Source: Pseudomonas sp. DNDY-54
Lineage (GTDB): Bacteria; Pseudomonadota; Gammaproteobacteria; Pseudomonadales; Pseudomonadaceae
DNA length: 64,000 nt
Reading direction: 5' to 3'
NCBI RefSeq assembly: GCF_019880365.1
Contig: NZ_CP082271.1
Location: 1,054,001-1,118,000, forward strand
A program made the position numbers and the translations under genes. Below are positions 44,916 to 53,273 of the stretch, one piece after another; position 1 is the stretch's first letter; the number at the start of each line of letters is the position of its first letter. Under the pieces are notes generated by a model that saw nothing but the letters and a program-made list of their open reading frames with translations, did not search any database and had not been told where the DNA came from.

Positions 44916-46169
44916 TCACTCGATCGGGGCGCCCTTGTCGATCCAGGCGCCGAGCAGGTCGCGCTCTTCCTGGGTCATGTTGGTCATGTTGCCCAGCGGC
45001 ATGATCTGGCTGGCGACCGACTGCGCGTGGATCTTCGCCGCCTGCTGGCGGATCTGCTCTGGCGTATCGAACATCACGCCTGCGGGCGCTGCGCTGAACA
45101 GCGGGCTGCTCGGCTGAGCGGCGTGGCACGTGGTGCAGCGCTCGTTGATGATGCGATGGACTTCGGCGAATGCGCTGTTGCCGGCCTGCTCGGCCGGCGT
45201 TGCTGCAGCGGCCTGTTGTGCCTCAATGCTCTGCTCGCGCGGGCTGGTCGGCACGGCGTTGGGTACGCCACCCTGACGGTTGGGCGCGGTGACGAATGCC
45301 AGACAGATCATGCCAACCGCGGCGGCCGGCAGTGCCCAGGCGAAACGATTGCTGTCGTGACGGGTGTTGAAGTAATGGCGCACCAGTACGGCCATCACCG
45401 AGATACCGGCCAGGATCAGCCAGTTGTACTGGCTGCCGTAGGTGCTCGGGAAGTGGTTGCTGATCATGATGAACAGCACGGGCAGGGTGAAGTAGTTGTT
45501 GTGACGCGAGCGCAGCAGGCCTTTTGCGGGGAGGACCGGGTCGGGCGTGCGGTTCTGCTCGATAGCCGCTACCAGCGCGCGCTGGGCCGGCATGATGATG
45601 CGGAACACGTTGCCGACCATGATGGTGCCGATCAGCGCGCCGGTGTGGATATAGGCCGCACGACCGCTGAAGACTTGGGAATAAGCCCAGGCGGCGAAGA
45701 TCACCAGGATGAACAGCACCAGGCCGAGCAGCGCGGGCTTCTTACCCAGGGGCGAATCGCAGAGCAGGTCGTAGACGAACCAGCCGACGATCAACGAACC
45801 AAAGCCGATGGCGATCGCCATGGCCGGCGCCAGATCACTGCCCGGCGCGATCAGGTACAGGGATGGATTGAGGTAGTAAACGACCATCAGCAGGGCAACA
45901 CCCGAGAGCCAGGTGGTGTAGGCCTCCCATTTGAACCAGTGCAGGTTCTCCGGCATCTGTGGCGGAGCCAGCTTGTACTTTTCCAGGTGATAGATACCGC
46001 CGCCATGGATCGCCCAAAGATCGCCGGAGAGGCCATCGCGGGGGTTGGCGCGGTTAAGGTTGTTTTCCAGCCAGACGAAGTAGAACGAGGCGCCGATCCA
46101 GGCGACACCAACGATCATGTGAATCCAGCGAATAGTAAGGTTCAGCCATTCGGTCAGATGTGCTTCCAC
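44916..46169 (-). CDS. puuD: Membrane-bound urate hydroxylase/oxidase (cytochrome-c-linked)
   Basis: It oxidises urate to 5-hydroxyisourate without a soluble uricase. 417 residues from GTG 46169 (MEAHLTEWLNLTIRWIHMIVG), where AGAGGT lies 7 bases upstream; a GTG at 46187 is less likely. Eight or so hydrophobic segments carry conserved histidines (WIH, IHGGGIYHLEKY, FIMISNHFPSTYGSQYNW). The C-terminal periplasmic domain is a cytochrome c with one CTTCH motif and an axial-ligand candidate Met in SQIMPLGN. Last gene of the ureide operon. Confidence 0.93.
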   Translation of the reverse strand: MEAHLTEWLNLTIRWIHMIVGVAWIGASFYFVWLENNLNRANPRDGLSGDLWAIHGGGIYHLEKYKLAPPQMPENLHWFKWEAYTTWLSGVALLMVVYYLNPSLYLIAPGSDLAPAMAIAIGFGSLIVGWFVYDLLCDSPLGKKPALLGLVLFILVIFAAWAYSQVFSGRAAYIHTGALIGTIMVGNVFRIIMPAQRALVAAIEQNRTPDPVLPAKGLLRSRHNNYFTLPVLFIMISNHFPSTYGSQYNWLILAGISVMAVLVRHYFNTRHDSNRFAWALPAAAVGMICLAFVTAPNRQGGVPNAVPTSPREQSIEAQQAAAATPAEQAGNSAFAEVHRIINERCTTCHAAQPSSPLFSAAPAGVMFDTPEQIRQQAAKIHAQSVASQIMPLGNMTNMTQEERDLLGAWIDKGAPIE

Positions 46170-46304
46170 GATAATTACCTCTTGCACGGCCGGCGCGCCA
46201 ACCGATGTTTCTTCTTATTCGACTCGTCGCAAGTGTTCCGCTTGCTCTGAAGCACGCCTGTTCGGTGGCGGCGATGTGAGCCGCGCCGATGAGCACTTCG
46301 ATGA

Positions 46305-46829
46305 TCAGCGGGTCGCTTGCTCGGAGTCCCGGTGGGGGTCGAGGAGAAGCTGCTCGTCCTCGGTGAAAAAATGCTCGTCGCAGTTGTTGCCAGAACCGCT
46401 GCGATCGACCACCAGGAATTCATCCCGCTTTTCGATCGTCAGCACCGGGTGGTGCCAGACGCCGCGGTGGTAATTGACGCCCTGCCTGCCGTTGCTGCGG
46501 AAGGCGCGGACGTTACCCGGTACAGGTGCATCGCCAAGTGGCGCGACCACGACCAGAAAGGGATTGCCGAGCAGCGGAATGAAAGCCTGGCTGCCCTGCG
46601 GATGTCGTTCGAGCATGCGAATGACCAACGGCATCTCCAGCGCGTCGGCGGCGAAAATACTGATGATGGCCTGATCGTCCGGCTGCGCGGTCTCGACCGA
46701 CGCCAGCTTGTGATAGCGGCGGGTGGAACCGTTATTGATCATGAAGTAGTCGCTGCCTTCGGTTTCGATGACATCACCGAAGGGGGCAAAGGCTTCCTTG
46801 GTCAGCGGTTCGATCTTGAGTGTGCGCAT
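46305..46829 (-). CDS. allA: Ureidoglycolate lyase
   Basis: It splits ureidoglycolate to glyoxylate and urea. 174 residues from ATG 46829 (MRTLKIEPLTKEAFAPFGDVIE), the usual family start; the frame extends upstream into REP sequence. Conserved YFMINNGSTRRYHKL, MLERHPQGSQAFIPL and NYHRGVWHHPVLTI (cupin-like metal/active-site histidines) are present. It lies between alc and puuD. The 246-base gap to alc is filled with REP palindromes. Confidence 0.94.
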   Translation of the reverse strand: MRTLKIEPLTKEAFAPFGDVIETEGSDYFMINNGSTRRYHKLASVETAQPDDQAIISIFAADALEMPLVIRMLERHPQGSQAFIPLLGNPFLVVVAPLGDAPVPGNVRAFRSNGRQGVNYHRGVWHHPVLTIEKRDEFLVVDRSGSGNNCDEHFFTEDEQLLLDPHRDSEQATR

Positions 46830-46883
46830 GCTGTGCTCGTATATGTTTGCTGTTTTGTAAGCCACCGTCTTGGGGGCAGGTTT

Positions 46884-47037
46884 CGGTGGGCTGAAGCCCA
46901 CCCTACAGAACTGATTTGTGGGGGCGGTGCCGTTGAGGCGGTTAGGACCGTAGGGTGGGCTTCAGCCCACCTTGGCTCCGTGGCTAATGTGGGCTAAGCC
47001 AGTCTTCGGAGCTGGTGGGCTAAAGCCCACCCTACGG
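46884..47037. repeat. Three REP-like palindromes inside the ureide operon
   Basis: GTAGGGTGGGCTTCAGCCCACC-type sequences occur at 46884-46906, 46949-46971 and 47014-47037 in alternating orientation, each able to form a hairpin. They fill the allA-alc spacer. No RAYT transposase gene is in the window. Confidence 0.9.
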
Positions 47038-47075
47038 CCGATTCGGCGGCTATTACGCCAAATGGCGTCGCCTTC

Positions 47076-48071
47076 TTACTTCACCGCCTTGCCGAACAAG
47101 CGCAGCCGGCTCACACCACCGTCCGGGAAGATGTTCAGGCGTACGTGAGTGATCGGGCCGAGCTTGGCGATCTGCTCGCTGAACTCGTGCTCGGCGTGCA
47201 TTTCCAGCTTCTGGCTCGGCAGCAGCTCGCGCCAGAACAGGCTCTGGGTTTCGATCTGGCTGTCGGTACCGCCTTTAACGTAGGCCGCCTGAATGCTGCA
47301 GCTGTCCGGGTAGTTACCCTTGAAGTGCAGGGTGTCCACAACGATGCGTTCAATTTCGCCGGGCGCGCCCAGCGCGACGATGACCCAGTCATTGCCCGGT
47401 GTGCGGCGGCGGGCGGTTTCCCAGCCATCGCCCATGTTGATGCCGCGACCCGGGTTGAGAATGTTGCTCATACGACCGAAATGCTCGTCCGAGCAGGCCA
47501 GTGCGCGACCACCATTGAGCGCCGAGGCCAGGTCGAGCTGCTCGTTGTCGCCCACGCGGCTCCAGTCGCGGTACGGAATGCCATGCACGCGCAGACGAGC
47601 CACGCCGCCGTCCGGGTAGATGTTGAAGCGCAGGTGGCTGACCGGCTTGTCGAACGCGATTTCGTGGTAGTGATGGCTGTTGCCTTGCAGCTCTACCGCG
47701 GGAAGGATTTCAGTCCACTGGGTGTTGTCGTCCGGGTCGCCTTCGGCGAGGAAGCAGGCTTCCAGCGAGGCAGACGGCGGGAAGTTGCCGGTGAAGAAGC
47801 TGGTGTCGATGTCGACGCCCTTGACCGAGCCGGGTACGCCGAGGCGAATGACCGCTTGGTCGAAGCCTTCGAAGCGCTTACGGCGCGACTCCCAGCCATC
47901 CATCCACTTGCCGTTGTCATCGAACACGCCCTCCTTCCATACGGCCGGCGTCGGCTGGAACAGCCGGTTGACGTCGGCAAACCAATCGTCTGTGACGGAA
48001 ATGGCTTTGGTGCCCAGGCGGGCGTCAGCCAGGTTGACGTATTTTTCGAAAGGTACGGCGTAGCTCTTCAT
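47076..48071 (-). CDS. alc: Allantoicase
   Basis: It hydrolyses allantoate to ureidoglycolate and urea. 331 residues from ATG 48071 (MKSYAVPFEKYVNLADARLG); AGAAG upstream. Two tandem allantoicase (jelly-roll) repeats are plain: DWFADVNRLFQP...DGWESRRKR with HLRFNIYPDGGVARLRVHG, and DEHFGRMSNILNPGRG...DGWETARRR with HVRLNIFPDGGVSRLRLFG. It has the full two-domain length of the family. Confidence 0.96.
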   Translation of the reverse strand: MKSYAVPFEKYVNLADARLGTKAISVTDDWFADVNRLFQPTPAVWKEGVFDDNGKWMDGWESRRKRFEGFDQAVIRLGVPGSVKGVDIDTSFFTGNFPPSASLEACFLAEGDPDDNTQWTEILPAVELQGNSHHYHEIAFDKPVSHLRFNIYPDGGVARLRVHGIPYRDWSRVGDNEQLDLASALNGGRALACSDEHFGRMSNILNPGRGINMGDGWETARRRTPGNDWVIVALGAPGEIERIVVDTLHFKGNYPDSCSIQAAYVKGGTDSQIETQSLFWRELLPSQKLEMHAEHEFSEQIAKLGPITHVRLNIFPDGGVSRLRLFGKAVK

Positions 48072-48111
48072 ACGTTGTTCTTCTCTTCGTGTCGTCTGAT
48101 GGGTCTCTTGC

Positions 48112-48627
48112 TTACATCGCCTGCAGACGGAACAGTGCGATTTTGTTGATCTCAGCCAGGGCGCGTGCAAATTCCTGATCCTGCGAGTTGTGCATGCGCT
48201 CTTCGAACGCCGCCAGGATCTGGTGCCGGTTACTGCCTTTGACGGCCATGATGAAGATGAAGCCGAACTTCGCCTTATAGGCATCGTTCAGTTCGGTAAA
48301 GCGGGCGAATTCTTCCGGGGTGCATTCATGAATGCCGGCCCCGGCCTGTTCTGCGGTGCTTGAGGCGGTCAACTCGCCACGTACCGCGGCCTTGCCGGCA
48401 AGGTCCGGGTGGGCATTGATCAGTGCCAGCTGGGTGTCGTGGTGCGCGGCCAGCATCGCCTGTGACATGCGGGTGTGCATCACCTCGACGTAATCGAGCG
48501 TCTCGTCCACGCCTGCCTGATACACGGTGTCCGCCACCCAAGGCGAGTGCTCGTAGACGTCGGCAAAGGTTGCGATAAAGGTGTCGCGGTCGAGGGTGGA
48601 GGGCTTGATGGTTTTGAAGGGTGTCAT
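48112..48627 (-). CDS. uraD: OHCU decarboxylase
   Basis: It decarboxylates 2-oxo-4-hydroxy-4-carboxy-5-ureidoimidazoline to (S)-allantoin. 171 residues from ATG 48627. Helical family motifs: FADVYEHSPWVADTVY, INAHPDLAGKAAVRGELTASS (catalytic His of HPDL), FTELNDAYKAKFGFIFIMAVKGSN and the EI(N/A)KIALFRLQ end. The start overlaps the puuE stop by four bases (ATGA), so it is coupled. Confidence 0.96.
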   Translation of the reverse strand: MTPFKTIKPSTLDRDTFIATFADVYEHSPWVADTVYQAGVDETLDYVEVMHTRMSQAMLAAHHDTQLALINAHPDLAGKAAVRGELTASSTAEQAGAGIHECTPEEFARFTELNDAYKAKFGFIFIMAVKGSNRHQILAAFEERMHNSQDQEFARALAEINKIALFRLQAM

Positions 48628-49556
48628 TGGCTGCGTTCCTGGGTGAAGGGGTGGGCCGAGTGCCAGTGACGGGCAATGTCGACACGGCGGGCAAACCACA
48701 CCTGCTCGTGACCCTTGGCGTACTCGATGAAGCGCTGCAGCGCGGCCAGGCGTGCGGGGCGGCCGAGCAGGCGGCAATGCATGCCAATGGACAACATCTT
48801 CGGCGCGCCCTCACAGCCTTCGGCGTAGAGCACGTCGAAGGCGTCCTTTAGGTATTCGTAGAAGTCGTCACCCTTGTTGAAGCCCTGCACCTGGGTGAAG
48901 CGCATGTCGTTGGTATCCAGCGTGTAGGGGATTACCAGATGCGGCTTGTCCGGCGTCGACTCCGGGTCCCAGTAGGGCAGGTCGTCGTCGTAGGTGTCGG
49001 AGTCGTATAGGAATCCGCCTTCTTCGCGAACCAGACGCCGGGTGTTGGGACCGGTACGGCCGGTGTACCAGCCCAGCGGACGTTCACCGGTGATGTCGGT
49101 GAGGATGCGGATGGCCTCGAGCATGTGTTCACGCTCTTGCGCCTCGTCCATGTACTGGTAGTCGATCCAGCGATAGCCGTGGCTGCAGATGTCGTGACCG
49201 TCGGCGACCATGGCCTTGATCACATCCGGGTGGCGCTGCGCGGCCATCGCTACGGCAAAGATGGTCAGCGGGATGTCGTGCTTGCGGAACAACTTGAGCA
49301 GGCGCCAGACGCCGGCACGGCTACCGTATTCGTAGAGCGACTCCATGCTCATGTTGCGCACGCCCTGCAACGGCTGAGCGGCCACCATCTCGGACAGGAA
49401 GGCTTCGGATTCCTTGTCACCATGCAGCACACAACGCTCCCCGCCTTCTTCGTAATTGAGTACGAAGGACAGGGCGATGCGGGCATTGCCCGGCCATTGC
49501 GGATGGGGTGGATTCTCGGCGTAGCCGATGAGATCGCGAGGGTAGTCAGCGCTCAC
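48624..49556 (-). CDS. puuE: Allantoinase, polysaccharide-deacetylase type
   Basis: It opens allantoin to allantoate; unrelated to the amidohydrolase AllB. 310 residues. It starts MSADYPRDLIGYAENPPHPQWPGNARIALSFVLNYEEGGE, the PuuE N-terminus, followed by the NodB-like fold: MSMESLYEYGSRAGVWRLLKLF, DGHDICSHGYRWIDYQYM and ERPLGWYTGRTGPNTRRL. First gene of the ureide operon, with a TTGTATACAA site 67 bases upstream. Confidence 0.95.
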   Translation of the reverse strand: MSADYPRDLIGYAENPPHPQWPGNARIALSFVLNYEEGGERCVLHGDKESEAFLSEMVAAQPLQGVRNMSMESLYEYGSRAGVWRLLKLFRKHDIPLTIFAVAMAAQRHPDVIKAMVADGHDICSHGYRWIDYQYMDEAQEREHMLEAIRILTDITGERPLGWYTGRTGPNTRRLVREEGGFLYDSDTYDDDLPYWDPESTPDKPHLVIPYTLDTNDMRFTQVQGFNKGDDFYEYLKDAFDVLYAEGCEGAPKMLSIGMHCRLLGRPARLAALQRFIEYAKGHEQVWFARRVDIARHWHSAHPFTQERSQ

Positions 49557-49622
49557 TGTTGTTATTCCTTATCTGATCCGCGGGTCGCCGCTGCGAGATA
49601 CTGGGCGACCGTCATGGACCAA

Positions 49623-49632
49623 TTGTATACAA
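49623..49632. promoter_or_regulatory. TTGTRYACAA operator, site 2 (puuE promoter)
   Basis: A perfect palindrome TTGTATACAA in the puuE-uraH divergent region, 67 bases before puuE. Probably overlaps the puuE promoter. Confidence 0.6.
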
Positions 49633-49790
49633 AATGATTTGCAGTTTGTAAATCAAAAACCTGAAAATCTATTCGTCATGGTCTCTGGACAGGCCCTCTT
49701 CTTTCATGAGTCGTCTCTTAGGCTCGCTAAGCAGCCCCTTGAGAGTGATAGTGACCAGCAGAAAGTGGGCCAAAATGACTTGGCTGAAAA

Positions 49791-49800
49791 CTGTGTACAA
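49791..49800. promoter_or_regulatory. TTGTRYACAA operator, site 3 (uraH promoter)
   Basis: CTGTGTACAA matches TTGTRYACAA at nine of ten positions and lies about 100 bases before uraH, just upstream of a plausible promoter. Confidence 0.45.
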
Positions 49801-49873
49801 TTTTCGTTGAAACTGTCTTTGCTTTTTTAGACAGGATGCTATGCTCGACCCATTTCCACCATTCACCACCAAG

Positions 49874-49903
49874 AGGAGGCGAGCATTGGCGATTGATCGT
49901 TGA
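49874..49903 (+). promoter_or_regulatory. Strong Shine-Dalgarno with a five-codon leader ORF coupled to uraH
   Basis: AGGAGG (49874-49879) is too far from any in-frame uraH start but six bases before TTG 49886. That opens TTG-GCG-ATT-GAT-CGT-TGA, whose stop shares its A with the uraH ATG (TGATG, 49901-49905). Initiation at the leader could feed ribosomes into uraH. Confidence 0.4.
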
Positions 49904-50268
49904 TGCTGAAATCTATGGGACGTCTGACTACTCATGTACTGGATGCCGCTCACGGCTGCCCAGGCAGCAATATCAGCATCGAACTCTATCGCGTTGAAGA
50001 CGAGCGCCTGGAACTGGTGACGACGCGACAAACAAACAGCGACGGCCGTTGCGACGCCCCTCTGCTGGAAGGTGACAACTATCGTTCCGGCGTATACCAG
50101 CTGCAGTTCGCGGCTGGCGATTACTACCGCGGGCGAGGTGTTGTGCTGCCGGAGCCGGCTTTCTTGGATGTAGTGGTGCTGCGTTTCGGCATTAGCGCTG
50201 AGCAGGATCATTACCATGTGCCGCTTTTGATTTCGCCGTATAGCTACTCGACTTATCGGGGTAGCTGA
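49903..50268 (+). CDS. uraH: 5-Hydroxyisourate hydrolase (transthyretin-like)
   Basis: It hydrolyses 5-hydroxyisourate to OHCU, the step after PuuD and before UraD. 121 residues from ATG 49903; ATG 49915 (MGRLTTHVLD) is the usual family start and is the alternative. Active-site elements: THVLDAAHGCPG (His), TNSDGRCDAPLL (Arg) and the C-terminal YRGS tetrapeptide, here followed directly by the stop. It is divergent from puuE. Confidence 0.94.
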   Translation: MLKSMGRLTTHVLDAAHGCPGSNISIELYRVEDERLELVTTRQTNSDGRCDAPLLEGDNYRSGVYQLQFAAGDYYRGRGVVLPEPAFLDVVVLRFGISAEQDHYHVPLLISPYSYSTYRGS

Positions 50269-50783
50269 TGGCTCCTGCCGTGTCTGCAGCGACACGGCAG
50301 TATGTCTCCCATGCGTGAAACTTTGACTCCCCTGAGTCCCCGACCCGCCTTGATGGCGGGTTTTTTTATTGAGACGGCTGCCTGGTTGGTACGCGCAGCA
50401 TGCTCGCGGAGCTCCGTAGGGTGGGCTTTAGCCCACCGAAAGAACGCACTTCGCCGCCGGTGGGCTGAAGCCCACCCTACGGCACTTGCTGGGCGACTGG
50501 CAGCGGTGTGGGCGGCGCTGAACTTCAGCCCGAGCGACAAGTGCTCGTCGGCACCGATTCATGGCTGGTGCTCGCTTGTAATGGACTCAGCTCCGTAGGG
50601 TGGGCTTTAGCCCACCGAAAGAACGCACTTCGCCGCCGGTGGGCTGAAGCCCACCCTACGGTACTTGCTGGGCGACTGGCAGCGGTGTGGGCGGCGCTGA
50701 ACTTCAGCCCGTGCGACAAGTGCTTGTCGGCACCGATTCGTGGCAGGTGCTCGCGTGTAATGGACTCAGCCTCCTCAGCGTCC
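50269..50783. repeat. REP-rich spacer with a 179-bp tandem duplication
   Basis: Two almost identical 179-base units (50411-50589 and 50590-50768) each contain two GTAGGGTGGGC...GCCCACC palindromes in opposite orientation, plus about 100 bases of other sequence. The second unit ends right at the LysE stop. Before it, about 140 bases include a small GC hairpin with seven Ts (CCCGCC...GGCGGG, about 50341-50368) that can terminate uraH. Confidence 0.88.
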
Positions 50784-51410
50784 TCAGCGACTCATCAATG
50801 AAGCCGCCCCCGCGCCCCCAAACAGCGCAGCGCTGGTCCGGTTGAACCAAACCTGCCCTTTACCCGTGCGCAGATAGCGCGCCGCGCCATGCGCCCCCAG
50901 CCCGTAGGCCAGCTTGCAGCATAGGTCCAGCGCCGCCCAGGTCAGAATCATCACCAGCAGTTGCGGCATGAACGGGCGATCAGCGCTGAGAAACTGTGGC
51001 AGAAAGGCGGCAAAGAAGAGGATGTCCTTGGGGTTGCTGGCGCCAAGCCCGAATGCCCGCCAGAAGAGCTGACGAAACCGCGGGCTGACCTCTGCAGTCG
51101 TCACGCTGGGCCCGCTGGCGGGGCGGCGGGATTCCTGCCAGCTCTGCCAGGCGAGATAGAAAAGGTAGAGCGCACCGACGATCTTCAACAGGCTGAACAC
51201 TTGCTCCGATGCCAGCAGAAGGGCGCCGAGCCCGAGGGCGGAGGCGCTGAGCAGGCAGATCGATGCACTGACCCCGCCGACGAAAGCCGGCCAGGAGCGC
51301 CGCAGCCCGTAGTTGAGGCTGTTGCTGATCATCAGAAGCGACAGCGGGCCGGGGATCAGAATGACCACCAGCGCCGCGCTTGCAAACAACAACCAGGTCT
51401 CCAGACTCAT
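50784..51410 (-). CDS. LysE/RhtB-family exporter
   Basis: A 208-residue inner-membrane protein with about six helices. It starts MSLETWLLFASAALVVILIPGPLSLLMISNSLNYGLRRS with the family PGP motif, and has the GLGASNPKDILFFAAFLPQFL signature. Members export amino acids or their derivatives. There is no sequence reason to tie it to purines. It is a single gene between the REP block and the AzgA-like permease. Confidence 0.9.
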   Translation of the reverse strand: MSLETWLLFASAALVVILIPGPLSLLMISNSLNYGLRRSWPAFVGGVSASICLLSASALGLGALLLASEQVFSLLKIVGALYLFYLAWQSWQESRRPASGPSVTTAEVSPRFRQLFWRAFGLGASNPKDILFFAAFLPQFLSADRPFMPQLLVMILTWAALDLCCKLAYGLGAHGAARYLRTGKGQVWFNRTSAALFGGAGAASLMSR

Positions 51411-51514
51411 TTCGGTGCTCCTCGACAGGTCTTACGGTCAGATATCCGGGCTGCCGGACGCCGCAGGCATTCTCTTGCGACATGGGCCCGGGTTAAACGT
51501 GCATCGGTGAAAAC

Positions 51515-51544
51515 GGCAAAGCCCCACCGCTGACGCGGTGGGGC
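51515..51544 (-). terminator. Terminator of the AzgA-like permease gene
   Basis: A perfect 10-bp stem (GCCCCACCGC / GCGGTGGGGC, 51521-51530/51535-51544) just behind the stop. The T-stretch on the minus strand is interrupted (TTTGCCGTTTT). Confidence 0.75.
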
Positions 51545-51561
51545 CTATGGATTCGCGCAGC

Positions 51562-52908
51562 TTACAGAAACGCGAATTTTGCGATAAAGACCGCACAGAG
51601 CACATACAGGCTGATCGAGACCTTGTCGTGCTGACCGGTCAGCAGCTTGAGGGTCGCGTAGGTCAAAAAGCCCAGCGCAATCCCGTTTGCGATTGAAAAC
51701 GTCAGCGGCATCATGACCACGGTGACAATTGCCGGAATCGTGTCGGTGTGATCTTTCCAGTCGATATTCGCCAGGCCGCTCATCATCAACATAGCGACAT
51801 AGATCAGCGCTCCGGCTGTGGCATACGCAGGGATCATGCCGGCCAGGGGAGCGAAGAACATCGCAACCAAAAACAGCGCGCCCACGGTGACAGCAGTCAG
51901 CCCGGTGCGACCGCCCGCCGCCACACCTGAAGCACTCTCAACGTAGCTCGTCACCGGTGGGCAGCCAACAAAGGCACCCACGACACTCGAGGTGCTGTCC
52001 GCTTTTAGTGCACGCGAAAGGTTCTGAATCTTCCCATCGTCGTCGACCAGATGCGCGCGGTGTGCGACGCCCATGAGGGTGCCAGCCGTGTCGAACATGT
52101 TCACGAAGAGGAACGCCAGGACCACACTGATCATCGCCACATTCAGGGCGCCGGCGATGTCCATGGCCAACCAGGTTGGCGCCAGGCTGGGCGGCATCGA
52201 AACCAGGCCGTTGTACTCGACCAACCCCATCGCCCAGCCGATACCGGTGACCACCAGCATGCTCAGCAGAATCGCGCCGAAGACGTTGCGGTGGCTAAGC
52301 ACGGCGATCATCAAAAAGCAGATTGCCGCGAGCAGCGCGTTGGGGTCGCTGAACGAGCCCATGGTCAACAGTGTGGCAGGGCTGTCGACGACGATGCCGG
52401 CGGTCTTCAGGCCGATCAGCCCAAGAAACAACCCGACCCCGGCACCCATGGCAAAGCGCAGGCTCATCGGGATGCTGTTGAGCAACCACTCACGCAAGCG
52501 TGAGAGGCTCATGATCATGAACAGGATGCCAGAGAGGAATACCGCGCCGAGCGCGATTTCCCAGCTGTAACCCATCTCGCCAACGACCGTGTAGGTGAAA
52601 AATGCGTTCAGTCCCATGCCCGGCGCGAGACCGACCGGCCAGTTGGCGTACAAACCCATCAGCAGACAGCCGAGCGCTGCGCCGATACAGGTCGCAACGA
52701 ACGCGGCGCCGTGATCGATGCCGGCATCGGCCATGATGTTGGGGTTGACGAAGATGATGTAGGCCATGGTGACGAAGGTCGTCAGGCCGGCGAGCAGTTC
52801 GGTCTTGACGCTGGTCCGGTGGGCGCTGAGTTTGAAGAGTCGGTCGAGCAAACCGGCATTCTTCGTTGGCAGCCCGAGGGTCTGCGGATCCTGCTTGGTG
52901 GTTTCCAC
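51562..52908 (-). CDS. AzgA-like purine (adenine/guanine/hypoxanthine) permease
   Basis: A 448-residue transporter from GTG 52908 (METTKQDPQTL), chosen because GAGGAA lies seven bases before it; the frame extends to 52941 without such a site. Typical elements: LLAGLTTFVTMAYIIFVNPNIM, GLAPGMGLNAFFTYTVV, FVNMFDTAGTLMGVA and GCPPVTSYVESASGVAAGGRTGLTA. About 12-13 helices. Purine-base specificity is the family norm. Both operator types of this island lie within 140 bases upstream. Confidence 0.92.
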   Translation of the reverse strand: METTKQDPQTLGLPTKNAGLLDRLFKLSAHRTSVKTELLAGLTTFVTMAYIIFVNPNIMADAGIDHGAAFVATCIGAALGCLLMGLYANWPVGLAPGMGLNAFFTYTVVGEMGYSWEIALGAVFLSGILFMIMSLSRLREWLLNSIPMSLRFAMGAGVGLFLGLIGLKTAGIVVDSPATLLTMGSFSDPNALLAAICFLMIAVLSHRNVFGAILLSMLVVTGIGWAMGLVEYNGLVSMPPSLAPTWLAMDIAGALNVAMISVVLAFLFVNMFDTAGTLMGVAHRAHLVDDDGKIQNLSRALKADSTSSVVGAFVGCPPVTSYVESASGVAAGGRTGLTAVTVGALFLVAMFFAPLAGMIPAYATAGALIYVAMLMMSGLANIDWKDHTDTIPAIVTVVMMPLTFSIANGIALGFLTYATLKLLTGQHDKVSISLYVLCAVFIAKFAFL

Positions 52909-52997
52909 AAGGTGTTCCTCATCGTTCTTGTTGTCTATCACCCAGAGCGGTGCTCTCGAGGGCAGGTGATGGTGAGGGCTCTTTCTGTTCGGATTTT

Positions 52998-53013
52998 TTG
53001 ACCGAAAGGTCAG
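52998..53013. promoter_or_regulatory. RutR-like operator before the AzgA-like permease
   Basis: TTGACCGAAAGGTCAG has TTGACC and GGTCA(A) arms with a four-base spacer, the architecture of the E. coli RutR box. It lies 90 bases before the permease GTG. Confidence 0.5.
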
Positions 53014-53036
53014 GAAGGCTTGACGCGATTATGCTT

Positions 53037-53046
53037 TTGTATACAA
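53037..53046. promoter_or_regulatory. TTGTRYACAA operator, site 4
   Basis: A perfect TTGTATACAA palindrome, 129 bases before the AzgA-like gene and 24 bases beyond the RutR-like box. Confidence 0.6.
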
Positions 53047-53165
53047 GAATTGCAACCGGATTTCCTTTAAAGACTACTGACGGTGCGAGTCTGGATACGG
53101 ATAGGTGCTAAATCGATGCGTTGTAGTCGTGCTCAGCATTGAGTCTGGCGCAGCTTATTCAAGGA

Positions 53166-53175
53166 TTGTGCACAA
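53166..53175. promoter_or_regulatory. TTGTRYACAA operator, site 5 (gntR promoter)
   Basis: TTGTGCACAA within ATTGTGCACAAT (53165-53176), about 100 bases before the GntR gene. It suggests autoregulation, or shared control of the divergent permease. Confidence 0.6.
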
Positions 53176-53273
53176 TATTGGCTGTTTTATTTTGCTGTTT
53201 TACGTTCGTAGACTGCCAGCCGCTTGCCTAAAGCAGTAAAGTTCGGTCTGCCGATCTCCCCACGCGAGTCACC

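Noticed and set aside
44844..46250. 468-codon plus-strand frame opposite puuD
   Set aside because: Its composition (Gln/His/Gly-rich, no domain) is typical of antisense frames, while puuD on the other strand has full family motifs and a CxxCH.
49557..49902. Intergenic protein frames opposite uraH and in the puuE-uraH gap
   Set aside because: They lack ribosome sites and overlap the operators; the gap is best explained as a divergent promoter region.
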